From assembly GCA_020634755.1 (NCBI GenBank), contig JACKBC010000018.1, forward strand, positions 54,587 to 118,586: DNA of 64,000 nucleotides. Direction: 5' to 3'. Below the pieces are notes generated by a model. It was not told where the DNA came from, searched no databases, and saw nothing but the letters and a program-made list of their open reading frames with translations. This stretch comes from Caldilineaceae bacterium (GTDB lineage: Bacteria; Chloroflexota; Anaerolineae; Caldilineales; Caldilineaceae). Within the stretch, counting starts at the first letter, position 1, and each line of letters begins with the position of its first letter. Made by a program: the position numbers and the translations under genes. This document shows, in pieces, positions 24,978-34,866 of the stretch.

Positions 24978-25898
24978 ATGAATCGAGTTGACAATATCTC
25001 TGTGGCTGGCAATAGCAACGCTACGGATCAGCAAGCTTCGGCGGCAGCGCGTCTACTTTCGCCTATTTTGGACGGGGAGGCGCGCTGGCGGCTCCTGACG
25101 TTAATCGTGCTTTTTGTGGGTGCATTCATTATGGCGCTGCCCTTTCTGTGGCTGTTGAGCAGTTCGCTCAAGCCCGAGCAGGAAATTTTTCTCTTTCCGC
25201 CCAAGTGGATTCCCAACCCGATACGCTTTCAGAATTACATAGACGCGCTAACCTATAAGCCTTTTGGCACATATATTGCCAACACGCTTTGGATCGTGAT
25301 TCTGAACGAAATTGCCATTGTGGGTTCGGCTTCGCTCTGTGCCTACGGCTTTGCACGCATCTCGTTTCCGGGTCGCGATTTCTGGTTTGGCATTGTACTC
25401 GCCACGCTCATGGTGCCCTACTTTGTCATGATGATCCCCCAATTTGTGATCTTTAGCCGCTTGGGTTGGACCGACAGCTATTTGCCCCTGACGATTCCCT
25501 TCTTTTTTGGCGGCGGCGCCTTTAACATTTTTCTGCTGCGGCAGTTTTTCCGTACGCTGCCCGCCGAACTGGCCGATGCCGCCCGCATTGACGGCTGTAG
25601 CGAACTGGGCATCTACTGGCGCATTTTTATGCCGCTGGCCAAACCGGCGCTGGCCACGGTGGCCATCTTCACGTTTCTCAATGGCTGGAACGACTTTATC
25701 GGCCCCCTGCTCTATATCAATTCGCCCGACAAATTTACGGTCGCCATTGGCTTGGCCACCTTCCGCAGCGTTATGCGCACGCGCTGGGATCTGCTCATGG
25801 CGGCATCCACGGCCATGATTGTGCCGGTGCTTCTGCTCTTTTTCTTTGCACAGCGCTATTTTATTGAAGGCATTGTGCTGAGCGGGTTGAAGGGTTAA
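24978..25898 (+). CDS. sugar ABC transporter permease (MalG/UgpE type)
   Basis: 306 residues from the ATG that follows GAGGAGCGAC; the frame is open four codons earlier across the upstream stop. Six membrane segments; the MalG-type signature FLWLLSSSLKPEQEIF is near residue 60 and the EAA-type loop is LPAELADAARIDGCSELGIY with FMPLAKPAL. It ends in the family-typical IVLSGLKG. With the preceding permease it forms the heterodimeric channel; the ATPase (MsmX/UgpC type) must come from elsewhere. Confidence 0.94.
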   Translation: MNRVDNISVAGNSNATDQQASAAARLLSPILDGEARWRLLTLIVLFVGAFIMALPFLWLLSSSLKPEQEIFLFPPKWIPNPIRFQNYIDALTYKPFGTYIANTLWIVILNEIAIVGSASLCAYGFARISFPGRDFWFGIVLATLMVPYFVMMIPQFVIFSRLGWTDSYLPLTIPFFFGGGAFNIFLLRQFFRTLPAELADAARIDGCSELGIYWRIFMPLAKPALATVAIFTFLNGWNDFIGPLLYINSPDKFTVAIGLATFRSVMRTRWDLLMAASTAMIVPVLLLFFFAQRYFIEGIVLSGLKG

Positions 25899-25921
25899 AC
25901 GGCGGCGATTATGGCCCACAG

Positions 25922-26497
25922 ATGAAAAATATGTTCAAGCACTATGGCCCCTGGCTGGCCATCATTTTAACCTGTACGCTGGCGGCGCTGTTGTTGCAGT
26001 TGCAGGGGCGATTGTGGATCTGCCAATGTGGCCGGGTTGACTTGTGGGCCGGCGATATTTGGAGCGCCGACAACTCGCAACACCTGCTCGATCCCTACAG
26101 CTTCACCCACATTTTGCACGGTTTTATCTTCTTTTGGGTGGCCAGTTGGCTCTTGCCAAAACTCGACTTTGGGTGGCAAATGTGGCTGGCCATATTGGTG
26201 GAGGCCGCCTGGGAGGTGAGCGAGAATACCGAAGTGATCATTCAGCGCTATCGCGAGGCCACTTTGGCATTGGGCTACAATGGCGATACCATTGTAAACT
26301 CGCTGAGCGATATTGCGCTCTGCGGTGTCGGCATCTTGATTGCACGCCGATTGGGCTTCTGGCGCACATTGGCGCTCTTTATTATGACCGAAATTGCACT
26401 CACGCTGTGGATCCGAGATAGCCTCCTGCTCAATATATTAATGCTCCTCTATCCCATAGATGCCATCCGCAACTGGCAGGTTGGGCCCGCCTCTTAA
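25922..26497 (+). CDS. DUF2585 (UPF0314) membrane protein
   Basis: 191 residues, about four to five membrane segments. The family core is visible: SQHLLDPYSFTHILHGFIFF, AAWEVSENTEVIIQRYREAT and GYNGDTIVNSLSDI. The function of the family is unknown. It starts 23 bp after the second permease stop and is probably cotranscribed, but nothing else links it to sugar use. Confidence 0.85.
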   Translation: MKNMFKHYGPWLAIILTCTLAALLLQLQGRLWICQCGRVDLWAGDIWSADNSQHLLDPYSFTHILHGFIFFWVASWLLPKLDFGWQMWLAILVEAAWEVSENTEVIIQRYREATLALGYNGDTIVNSLSDIALCGVGILIARRLGFWRTLALFIMTEIALTLWIRDSLLLNILMLLYPIDAIRNWQVGPAS

Positions 26498-26591
26498 ACA
26501 CGGTTCCGTGCAAAAACAAACGCTTTTTATCACCGTGCGACAGAGGCTGATTTCCCGTAGTGCTATAGAAGTAAAAGTTTGGACAAATGGT

Positions 26592-28205
26592 ATGTCGCAA
26601 CAAATAGATCGATTTCTCACTGCGCTCCCCCGCGGCCATCGCCACGTTTATCTCGCTTGGCGCTTGTCTGGCCCAGATGCGGACGATGAACCCTTTTACG
26701 TGCAGCGCCGCCGGCTGCAAGGCGATTGGCAGCCGCTCCATGATGCGGCGCCGGTGCTGTTCTCCACAGACTTTGTGGATACCGTGCCCGACGACGGCGT
26801 CTATGAATATCGAGTGGTAGCGCGCCAAAGACCATCATACGCAGCGCGCGTCGATACGGCGCAGCCGCCCACCAATCTGGCCTTTGAGTTTCCGCTGACC
26901 CATGCGCCACCGCCCGGTCTCTATCCCTATCGCTTTGCCATTGGCGATCTGCAAAACAATGGACGGAGCGGCGTGGTTGTCCTCGAATCGCACGCCAAGC
27001 GGGTGCAGGTCTGTGCCTACACGCTTGACGGCACGCGGCTCTGGCAGCGCGACACCGGCCTGCCGGACAGCGGCGGCTGGGACAAGCGCATGAATCACGT
27101 GCCCGTGACCATTTGGGATGTAAACGGCGACGGGCGCAGCGAAGTGATCTATCACAGCGGGCCAGGCCATGCGTTTGCCAACGATTTTTATGCCGAAGCC
27201 GGGCCGGATGAGATGTTGACCGCAGTCGACGGCGAGACGGGCGATGTGGTGTGGGAATGCCCCTGGCCGGGCACGCGTCCGCGCGTCATGTTTACCGTGG
27301 GCTACTTGCGCGGCATGGAGCAAGCGCCTTCGGTTGTGGTGCAGGACGGCACCTATGGCGACTTGGTCTTGACCGCGATTGACGGCGCAACGGGCCGCGT
27401 GCAGTGGCAGGTGACGCAGGCGCGCGGCGGCGGGCACAATTTAGATATTGACGATGTGGATGGCGACGGGCGCATGGAGGTGATTGCCGGCGGCATCTGC
27501 TATGGCGGCGACGGCTCGATTCTGTGGCAGGCCGAGCCTTTGGCCATACAGACGTTTCCAAGCCGGCCCAATTTTTGCCCGACGTTCCCGGTTTACAGGT
27601 GCTCTATTTGGTGGAAAAAAGAAAATCCAGGCGTCTATCTGGTTAATGCACAAGGCGAGACTCTCTGGAAAGTGCCCTTTGGCCACGCCCACTGGTCTTG
27701 GATCGGACACTATGACCTGGATGGGTCTGGCGCACCGGATGCGCGGTTTATGATCCACGCTGCGAAAAAAGGCGCTAATGAATATTTCCCGATCTTTTAT
27801 CCCGATGGTCGTCAGTGGCTCGAATTGACGCGCCATCAAGCGCACCGCTACGCCGCCGTTGGGTGGGAGGCTGACGGCGCGACCTGCTTTGCCCACCGCA
27901 AAGATTTCTGTATCTATCGGCTCGACGCGCAAGGACAAGAGATACGGCTGCCCGGCAGCGAATTGCCCACCGGCAGCCTCTTTGGACGCTGGCAGATTTG
28001 CGCCGATCTCATTGGAGATTTCCGCGAGAACTTTGGCTGCATCGATTATGAGAAAGGCACTTTCTTTGTGGCCCAAAACCCCAACCCCGCCGGACGCCGC
28101 GCCCGTTCGCCCCAGGCAGATTTTGGCTATCGTCACGAGCGGGCTCAGTTGGGTTCGGGATACTATACGTACATTGCGCCCGCTTTATGCAGGGTCGATC
28201 CGTAA
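26592..28205 (+). CDS. rhamnogalacturonan lyase-like (PL11-related) beta-propeller protein
   Basis: 537 residues from MSQQIDRFL; the frame is open 44 codons upstream into the previous gene, which I discount. An Ig-like N-terminal part (YEYRVVARQ) precedes FG-GAP/Ca-binding propeller repeats: FAIGDLQNNGRSGVVVL, IWDVNGDGRSEVIYHSG and HNLDIDDVDGDGRMEVIAGG. The layout resembles PL11 rhamnogalacturonan lyases (YesW), though I see no signal peptide. Around 27560-27615 the reading frame is wrong: the +1 frame reads FLPDVPGLQVLYLVEK, which fits the family, between indels near TTTTT and AAAAAA. So about 18 residues are garbled by two compensating frameshifts. Confidence 0.72.
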   Translation: MSQQIDRFLTALPRGHRHVYLAWRLSGPDADDEPFYVQRRRLQGDWQPLHDAAPVLFSTDFVDTVPDDGVYEYRVVARQRPSYAARVDTAQPPTNLAFEFPLTHAPPPGLYPYRFAIGDLQNNGRSGVVVLESHAKRVQVCAYTLDGTRLWQRDTGLPDSGGWDKRMNHVPVTIWDVNGDGRSEVIYHSGPGHAFANDFYAEAGPDEMLTAVDGETGDVVWECPWPGTRPRVMFTVGYLRGMEQAPSVVVQDGTYGDLVLTAIDGATGRVQWQVTQARGGGHNLDIDDVDGDGRMEVIAGGICYGGDGSILWQAEPLAIQTFPSRPNFCPTFPVYRCSIWWKKENPGVYLVNAQGETLWKVPFGHAHWSWIGHYDLDGSGAPDARFMIHAAKKGANEYFPIFYPDGRQWLELTRHQAHRYAAVGWEADGATCFAHRKDFCIYRLDAQGQEIRLPGSELPTGSLFGRWQICADLIGDFRENFGCIDYEKGTFFVAQNPNPAGRRARSPQADFGYRHERAQLGSGYYTYIAPALCRVDP

Positions 28206-28283
28206 ATTCACTGTATCGATGTTTATCTGGCGACAAAGTCACGCTGATTACAACCGCATTTACGGATAGGCGCTTACTCGTCA

Positions 28284-28329
28284 ACATCGACAAAAAGTTG
28301 TCGATAACGCAATAATTTTTCGTCGATGT
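28284..28329 (+). promoter_or_regulatory. inverted repeat upstream of the arabinofuranosidase gene
   Basis: ACATCGACAAAAAGTT (28284-28299) and AATTTTTCGTCGATGT (28314-28329) are inverse with two mismatches; a third half-site GTCGAT is at 28300. It lies 90 bp before the gene and contains the AACGCAATAATTTT word shared with 22400-22425. It could be an operator or an RNA hairpin. Confidence 0.5.
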
Positions 28330-28416
28330 GGCCAGAGGCTCTATTTGCGCCGCCGACCTGAGCCCCCAGCGAAGGCGCAACTATGCAGATTCTAAAACAC
28401 AAAAGAATGGACAAAA

Positions 28417-30328
28417 ATGAACACCATCACCATCAACGCCGACCTGGGCAACCAGTCCATTAGCCGCCATATCTATGGGCATTTTGCCGAGCATCTGGGG
28501 CGCTGTATATATGGCGGCCTCTACGTGGGTGAAGCGTCAGCCCTGGCCAACACGCGCGGCATCCGCAACGATATTGTGGCGGCGCTGCGTAATCTGAATA
28601 TTCCCAATTTGCGCTGGCCCGGCGGCTGTTTTGCCGATGAATATCACTGGATGGATGGCATTGGGCCCAAAGCGCAGCGCCCCACCATGATCAATACGCA
28701 CTGGGGTGGCGTGACCGAAGACAATTCGTTTGGCACCCACGAATTTTTTGACCTGTGCGCGCAGCTCGACTGCGAACCCTACGTTTGCGGCAACGTGGGC
28801 AGCGGCACGGTACAAGAGATGCAGCAATGGGTCGAATATATTACCTTTGACGGCGTCAGCCCCATGGCCGATCTGCGCCGCCAAAATGGCCGCGCCGAGC
28901 CGTGGCGCATCCAATACTGGGGCGTCGGCAACGAAAATTTGGGGCTGCGGCGGCAATATGCGCCCCGAATATTATGCAGATGAATATCGCCGCTACCAAA
29001 CGTACGTGCGCAATCTGGGCGGCAATGAAATTTATAAGATCGCCTGCGGTCCCAGCGTGGATGACTACCACTGGACCGATGTGCTGATGTCATGCGGGCG
29101 TGGCCGGCGCGGTAACTTCCTCATGCACGGCTTGGCGCTCCATTACTACACCCGGATTCGGCGTGAAGATGGGACGTTAATTGCCGCCACTGGCTTTGGC
29201 GAAGATGAGTGGTTTGCCATTCTACAAAAAGCCCTCTATATGGATGAACTTATCCAGCGCCACAGTACGATTATGGATCGGTACGATCCAGAGCGGGAAG
29301 TGGGTCTCATTGTGGATGAGTGGGGAACGTGGTATGCTGAGGAGCCAGGCACGCGGGCACGCTTTTGTATCAGCAAAACACGCTGCGGGATGCCCTGGTG
29401 GCGGCGCTCCACTTTGACATTTTTCACCGCCACTGTGACCGGGTGCGCATGGCCAACATTGCCCAAACCATCAACGTGCTGCAGGCCATGATTCTCACCG
29501 AAGATGGTGGCGACCGTATGCTCTTGACGCCCACGTATCACGTTTTCGAGATGTACAAAGTGCATCAAGACGCCACGCTGCTGCCGCTGGATCTGCAAAC
29601 GGATGACTATTCGTTTGGCAACGAGACCATGCCGGCGGTTAGCGCCACCGCCTCGCGCAATGGTCATGGACAGATCCACCTTTCGCTGAGCAACGTTGAC
29701 CCCCATGCTGGTCGCACCGTCACCTGCACGTTGCGCGGCATCAGCGCCACCGGCGTCATCAGGGCGCGTCCTCACCGCCGACGCGCTGGATGCCCACAAC
29801 ACCTTTGACGAGCCAACGCTGGTTCAGCCAGCTGTTTTCAATGGCGCCACGCTCAATGGCGATCAGTTGACGATCCAGCTGCCGGCCAAGTCTGTGGTGA
29901 CGCTGGAATTGCGTCGTAGCGCACAATCTCTTTCGTCAATGGTGGTCGTGCTGGGCACAACCGCCATCATTCAAGTCATTGGTTCAATGCTGGCTCTGTG
30001 CCTGGGCACAACCGCCATCATTCGTCAGTTCAATGCTGGCTCTGTGCCGTGCACAACCGCCATCATTCAAGTCATTAAGTTCAATGCTGGCTCTGTGCTG
30101 GGCACAACCGCCATCATTCAAGTCATTAAGTTCAATGCTGGCTCTGTGCTGGGCACAACCGCCATCATTCAAGTCATTAAGTTCAATGTTGGCTCTGTGC
30201 TGCACAACCGCCATCATTCAAGCCATTGTTCAATGCTGGCTCTGTGCCGTGCACAACCGCCATCATTCAAGCCATTAAGTTCAATGCTGGCTCTGTGCTG
30301 GGCACAACCGCCATCATTCAAGTTTTAG
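28417..30328 (+). pseudogene. GH51 alpha-L-arabinofuranosidase, three frameshifts
   Basis: GH51 enzymes release L-arabinose from arabinan and arabinoxylan. The gene reads well in pieces: RHIYGHFAEHLGRCIYGGLY and WPGGCFADEYHWMDGIGP in frame 1 (to ~28940), then GVGNENWGCGG with the acid/base Glu, RRYQTYVRNLGGNEIY and GLIVDEWGTWY with the nucleophile Glu, then YQQNTLRDALVAALHFDIFH, then SGRVLTADALDAHNTFDEP and VVTLELR. The shifts lie near 28935 (extra T in a T run), 29356 (a lost C) and 29755 (an extra base). The last frame runs on into a 51-bp tandem repeat. All catalytic parts are kept, so consensus error or very recent damage is likely. Confidence 0.85.
29946..30324 (+). repeat. 51-bp minisatellite, about 7.5 units
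   Basis: Units begin CACAACCGCCATCATTCAAG and end TTCAATGCTGGCTCTGTGCT. Two central units are identical; others differ by 1-5 bp deletions or substitutions, and the array ends in a partial unit. As 51 is a multiple of three, most of it stays open as a 17-residue repeat (TTAIIQVIKFNAGSVLG) at the end of the GH51 frame. There are no spacers, so it is not CRISPR. Confidence 0.92.
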
Positions 30329-30347
30329 AAGAAAAGCGTACTCAACC

Positions 30348-32267
30348 ATGACGACACAAACCGCAACGCGCAAACTTACCCCCGTTCCCTTTACCCAGGT
30401 CAAACTGGATGACCCATTTTGGGCCCCGCGCCAGCAGACCAACCGCACGGTCACCATTCCGCACATGTATCAAAAGCTGGTGGAGACTGAACGCATCAAG
30501 GCGCTGACGCTCGACTTTGAGCGCGCCGTTCCATCACACATTGTGGAGATTTTTGGCGATTCCGACCCGGCCAAGTGGTTGAGGCGGCCTGCTACGCCAT
30601 GGCCGACCAGCCTGACGAAAAGCTAGCCCCATGGTCGACCAAGTGGCCGATCTGATCATCAGCGCCCAGCAGCCCGATGGCTACCTCAACACCCACTTTA
30701 CCACCATCCAGCCCGATATGCGCTGGAAGAATCTGCGCGATTGGCACGAAATGTATTGCGCCGGCCACCTCATGGAAGCCGCCGTGGCGCACCATCAGGC
30801 CACGGGGAACCCCAAGCTGCTCAATGCGCTCAGCCGTTATGCCGATCTGATTGGCGCGCTTTTCGGTCCTGAACCCAACCAAAAGCCCGGCTATGGCGGC
30901 CATCCCGAAATTGAGCTGGCGCTGGTGCGGCTCTATCACGAAACCGGCGAAAAGCGCTATCTGGAATTGGCCAAATTCTTTGTGGAAGAACGCGGTCAAA
31001 ACAACCCGCATTACTACGACACAGAAGCCGTGCGCGCGGCGATGATCCCAAAAAGTTCCACTTTAAAAATTACGAATATTGCCAGGCTCACGTTCCCATT
31101 CGCGAGCAGGACAAAGTGGTGGGTCACGCCGTGCGCGTCATGTATTTGCTGGCCGGTGTGGCTGATCTGGCCCACGAGTATGATGACCCTTCGCTGCTGG
31201 AAACATGCGAAAAGCTGTGGGAAAATCTGGTCCACCAGCGCATGTATCTCACCGGCGGCATTGGCCCTTCCCGCCACAACGAAGGCTTTACCACCGACTA
31301 CGATCTGCCCGACGAAACGGCCTATGCCGAGACCTGCGCCTCCATTGCGCTGATTATGTGGAATCAGCGGTTGCTGCAATTTGAGGGCGACGGACGCTAT
31401 GCCGACATTTTAGAACAGACGCTTTATAATGGCTTTATCAGCGGGCTCTCGCTGGATGGCAAGCATTTCTTCTACGTCAATCCGTTGGCCAGCCAGGGCA
31501 GCCACCACCGCCAGGAATGGTTTCTTTGCCCGTGCTGCCCGCCCAACGTGGGGCGCATATTGGCCAGCCTGGGCAACTACTTCTATTCCACGGGCGATCA
31601 CGATCTGTGGGTGCATCTTTATGGCCAGAACAGCGCCACCGTCACCGTCCACGGTCAGGAGATCAAGCTGCGCCAGACCACCCAATACCCGTGGGATGGC
31701 AAGATTCAACTGGCGCTGGACATGGCGCAAGCACAGCCCTTTACGCTCAACCTGCGCATTCCGGGCTGGTGCACCGAGTGGCGACTGCTGCTCAACGGCC
31801 AGCGCATGCGCGTCGAGCCGCCGGCCATGGATGGCTACCTGCCCATTACAAATACGTGGCGTCCGGGCGATGTGCTGGAGTTGGAGCTGTCTATGCCGGC
31901 GCAGGCCGTTTGGGCGCATCCGGCCGTGCGCCAGATGCAGGGGCGCGTGGCCATTCAGCGCGGCCCCATTGTCTATTGTGTAGAAAGCGCCGACAACGCC
32001 GTAGAAAATCTGGACCGCATTATGCTCGATCCGGCGCAGATTGCCGACTTCACCGTGGAATATCGGCCCGAGCTGCTGGGCGGCGTCAACGTGTTGCGCG
32101 GTCCCGCCGCCATGATTGACCAGGCGGGATGGGACGACGCCACGCTCTATCGCTATCAGCAGCCGCCCACCACGCAACCCATTGAGGTGACTGCCGTCCC
32201 CTACTGCGTGTGGGACAACCGCGAACCAGGCGAGATGCGCGTTTGGTTCCGCGCCGCCAATCTGTAA
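30348..32267 (+). pseudogene. GH127 beta-L-arabinofuranosidase, three frameshifts
   Basis: GH127 (DUF1680) enzymes remove beta-L-arabinofuranose from arabino-oligosaccharides. Start: FTQVKLDDPFWAPRQQTNRT. After a shift near 30575 the sequence continues EAACYAMADQPDEKLA, then after one near 30625 MVDQVADLIISAQQPDGYLN, and after one near 31045 DPKKFHFKNYEYCQAHVPIR. From 31116 the frame is intact, with LTGGIGPSRHNEGFTTDYDL and the catalytic/metal-binding CPCCPPNVGRILAS. With the GH51 gene it would complete arabinan side-chain removal. As in GH51, all functional motifs survive, so the shifts may be consensus errors. Confidence 0.87.
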
Positions 32268-32280
32268 TTTGTTCTGTAAA

Positions 32281-32420
32281 GGTAACGATTCAGGCTCTCG
32301 AGGACTAAGACTTCGGCGTGAACTCAGTCGTTCACGAAGTGGTTGCAGAGCAACAACGCTTGTCGAAGCCTGTGTTCCCTTCGGCTTGTCGAGCTCAGGG
32401 AACGGCTGAATAGTTACCTG
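32281..32420. repeat. family H dispersed repeat (GTAAC...TTCGAC/GTCGAA...GTTAC)
   Basis: From GTAACGATTCAGGCT to GGCTGAATAGTTAC, inverse at the ends, with GCTTGTCGAAGCC and GGCTTGTCGAGCTCAGGG inside. Related units are at 34714-34798 and 35640-35778. Confidence 0.7.
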
Positions 32421-32496
32421 TAAAGTATAAGAGGCAACAAAGGCCATTTTCCGTCGCACACATCGGAGAGGTGCGCTCATTGGGGCCAGCGCCGGC

Positions 32497-33602
32497 TTGC
32501 AATGGCTCAGGCAGAGGATTCCAGTGGCAAAATATCTATCTCTATTCACCGTTGCTTTGCTTCTCTCGGCCATGCTGAGCGCATTCAGCTTGCGGTCCCA
32601 CCGGCCGCCTGCGGAAACCGCCCTCTACGCCATTTCATTCAACAGCACGTGGAGCGCCGAGACACATCCCGCAGCCGATTTCCCGGCCAACGCGCACTAT
32701 TCGCGCATGCACGGCGGTACCCATAATGGCAATGTCACATTCTGGCAGGCGGGTGAATTGGCGTCAGCCGGCATTGAAAGCATGGCGGAGACGGGCGGCT
32801 ATGGTTTGCTGAAGGACGAGATTGAAGCAGCCATTACCGCGGGGACGGCCGATCAGTTTCTACTGGGTGATAATTTGGGTTCATCAACGGGCGCCATTGA
32901 CTTTAGCTCGGTAACGGTGGACCATAATTTCCCCATTGTTAACTTTGGTCACTATGGTCGCACCCAGCCCAGACTGGTTTGTGGGCGTCCACAACCTGTC
33001 GCTGCTGGATGAGCATGGTGAATGGCTGGCCTCGGGCAGCGTCACCCTCTATCCCTATGATGCCGGCAGCGACAACGGCGCCACCTACGGCGCCCCTAAC
33101 GATGACGCCAACCCCAAACAGCCCATAGCAGCCAATATCAGTGGCGAGTCGCCCTTCTCCACCGCGCCCATGGGCACGCTTACATTTTTGCGGCTGGATG
33201 CACCCACGCCCGAGCCAGCCACGCCCACAGTTACCGCCACTCCGCTGCCCACGCCGGTGGGAGCGTCAACGGCCACACCCACCCCGACCGCCACCCCGTT
33301 GTGCCCCGTCGCCACACCACAGCCATTCCAAGTGGATTATGTCTCCCCACGAGCTGTTGACCCAAACGCTGGCCGTGCGCATTGGCGATGGGGATGCCGT
33401 GACCGTCACCACCGCCAGCCGCGTCTATACGGCCACCGGTGATTTTGAATTCACTGCGCCCGCGCGGATCACCATTGATTTGCAGCCCAACCAGACCAAT
33501 GAAATCCACGCGGCTGGGCACGTGCGCAAGGCGATTTCGGTGGGGCCGTGTCAATATGGCGATTACACGCTAACCCAAACTTTTTCGATTGTACAAGGAT
33601 GA
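32497..33602 (+). pseudogene. secreted Spondin_N-domain protein, two frameshifts
   Basis: An N-terminal signal-like segment (YLSLFTVALLLSAMLSAFSL) is followed by a spondin domain: ISFNSTWSAETHPAADFPAN, HYSRMHGGTHNGNVTFWQAG and ASAGIESMAETG. After a shift near 32940 it continues VTMVAPSPDWFVGVHNLSLL and LYPYDAGSDNGATYGAPNDD. A Thr/Pro linker (PTPEPATPTVTATPLPTP) leads, after a second shift near 33340, to a C-terminal domain (RVYTATGDFEFTAPARITID). Spondin domains in bacteria are extracellular and of unknown function. The true start is unclear: TTG 32497 and GTG 32524 are possible. Confidence 0.75.
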
Positions 33603-33705
33603 CGGAGGAGCACCGGTTCTTTATGCCGCTGCTGATGAGAGAATAGGCGTGGGAGATAAGTCGAGGGCGTATATGGTTGATTCACTGAATGGGACTTGCA
33701 CGTCT

Positions 33706-34663
33706 CTAATTGCTTAATGAACCAACCTGCGTCACGATCACCTGTTTTGCGCCAGCTTGTAGAAGGGCGCTGCGCACCTCTTCCGCCGCTGTATCTTCCA
33801 CCAGGGCAATGATATTGCCGCCGCGGCCGCCCCCGCTCAGCTTGGCGCCAAGCGCACCAGCCTGGCGGGCGGCTCTTATCAATTTTTCAAGCAGTGGCGA
33901 GCTGACGCCCAATGCAGCCAGCAATCGCTGGTTCTCATCAAAAAGCTGGCCCAGTTTATCCAGATGCCCCGTCTGTTCAATGACGCAGCGCGCTTGCTCC
34001 GCAATGGCGCCAATCTCATTGAAAATTACATCAAATTGGGCGGGCTGCTGCTGCCACGCTTTGCGCACATCGCCCACAGTTTCTTTGGTGGGACTGGCGA
34101 CGCCGCTGTCGGCAATGGCCAGCGTAAAGGGGCGGCAAGGGGTAAAGATTTGGGGCGGCAAGCCCTTGACAAACCAGACTGGCGCGCCATAGGCAATCAC
34201 CGTGTTGTCGATGCCGCTGGGCGTGCCGTGGAAATAGCGCTCGCTTTCATACACCAGCGCGCTGACCGTAGCTGAATCCGGCGCTTGACCAGCTTTGGCA
34301 AATATGGCGCGCACCAGGGCGGCGCTCAGCGCAGCGCCACTGCCCAATCCGCTGGCAATGGGGATGGTGCTGGATAATACAATGCGCCAGTCTGGGTTGG
34401 GCGGCAGATGCAAGCCGTTCCAGCGTCAGTCGCGCCACCGTGTGAAAGGGATGCTCTACCGCGTCCGCTGACCCGGCCAACGGCAAAACTTGCCCCAGAT
34501 CCTGCGCCACAATCGTACAGCCGCATCCCGGTGCAGCATCCGTGATAACGGCGGTGGCGGTGGTTTCCCACACGGGGACGGCAATGGCCGGGCGACCATA
34601 AACAACGGCATGTTCCCCCAGCAAAATCACCTTGCCCGGCGCACGGCCTTGAAATGTTTCCAT
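33706..34663 (-). pseudogene. mvk: mevalonate kinase, one frameshift
   Basis: A GHMP kinase that phosphorylates mevalonate in isoprenoid synthesis. The 5' part reads APGKVILLGEHAVVYGRPAI in one frame; from about 34410 the rest is in another: STIPIASGLGSGAALSAALV (ATP-binding GHMP motif), YFHGTPSGIDNTVIAYG and GALGAKLSGGGRGGNIIALV. One indel near TTGCATCTGCC joins LERL to HLPPNPDWRI and gives about 315 residues, a normal length. If real, it implies a mevalonate route in this organism; no other pathway gene is in the window. Confidence 0.87.
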
Positions 34664-34713
34664 AACGCTTTGCTGATCAATTTATTATTGTTACTATTCA
34701 GGCCACTCGAGGG

Positions 34714-34852
34714 CTGAGCTTGTCGAAGCCCGTGTCCCTTCGACCCTTCGGCGTCGCTCAGGACATCGCAAGCTCAGGGGACGCCTGAACAGTTACATTT
34801 TGTTTACTAGAGCGCAATGCAATTATACTCAGCTCTGAATGAGAACCGCAGG
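34714..34852. repeat. family H repeat followed by a family C fragment
   Basis: 34714-34798 has GCTTGTCGAAGCCCGTG, CCCTTCGACCC and CTCAGGGGACGCCTGAACAG. At 34823-34852 TATACTCAGCTCTGAATGAG and AACCGCAG are the left end of family C. Confidence 0.65.
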
Positions 34853-34866
34853 CTAGCAGCAAATCT

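Noticed and set aside
29946..30324. Possible CRISPR array (regular repeats of about 51 bp)
   Set aside because: The whole 51-bp unit is repeated without unique spacers, two units are identical, and there are no cas genes. It is a minisatellite.
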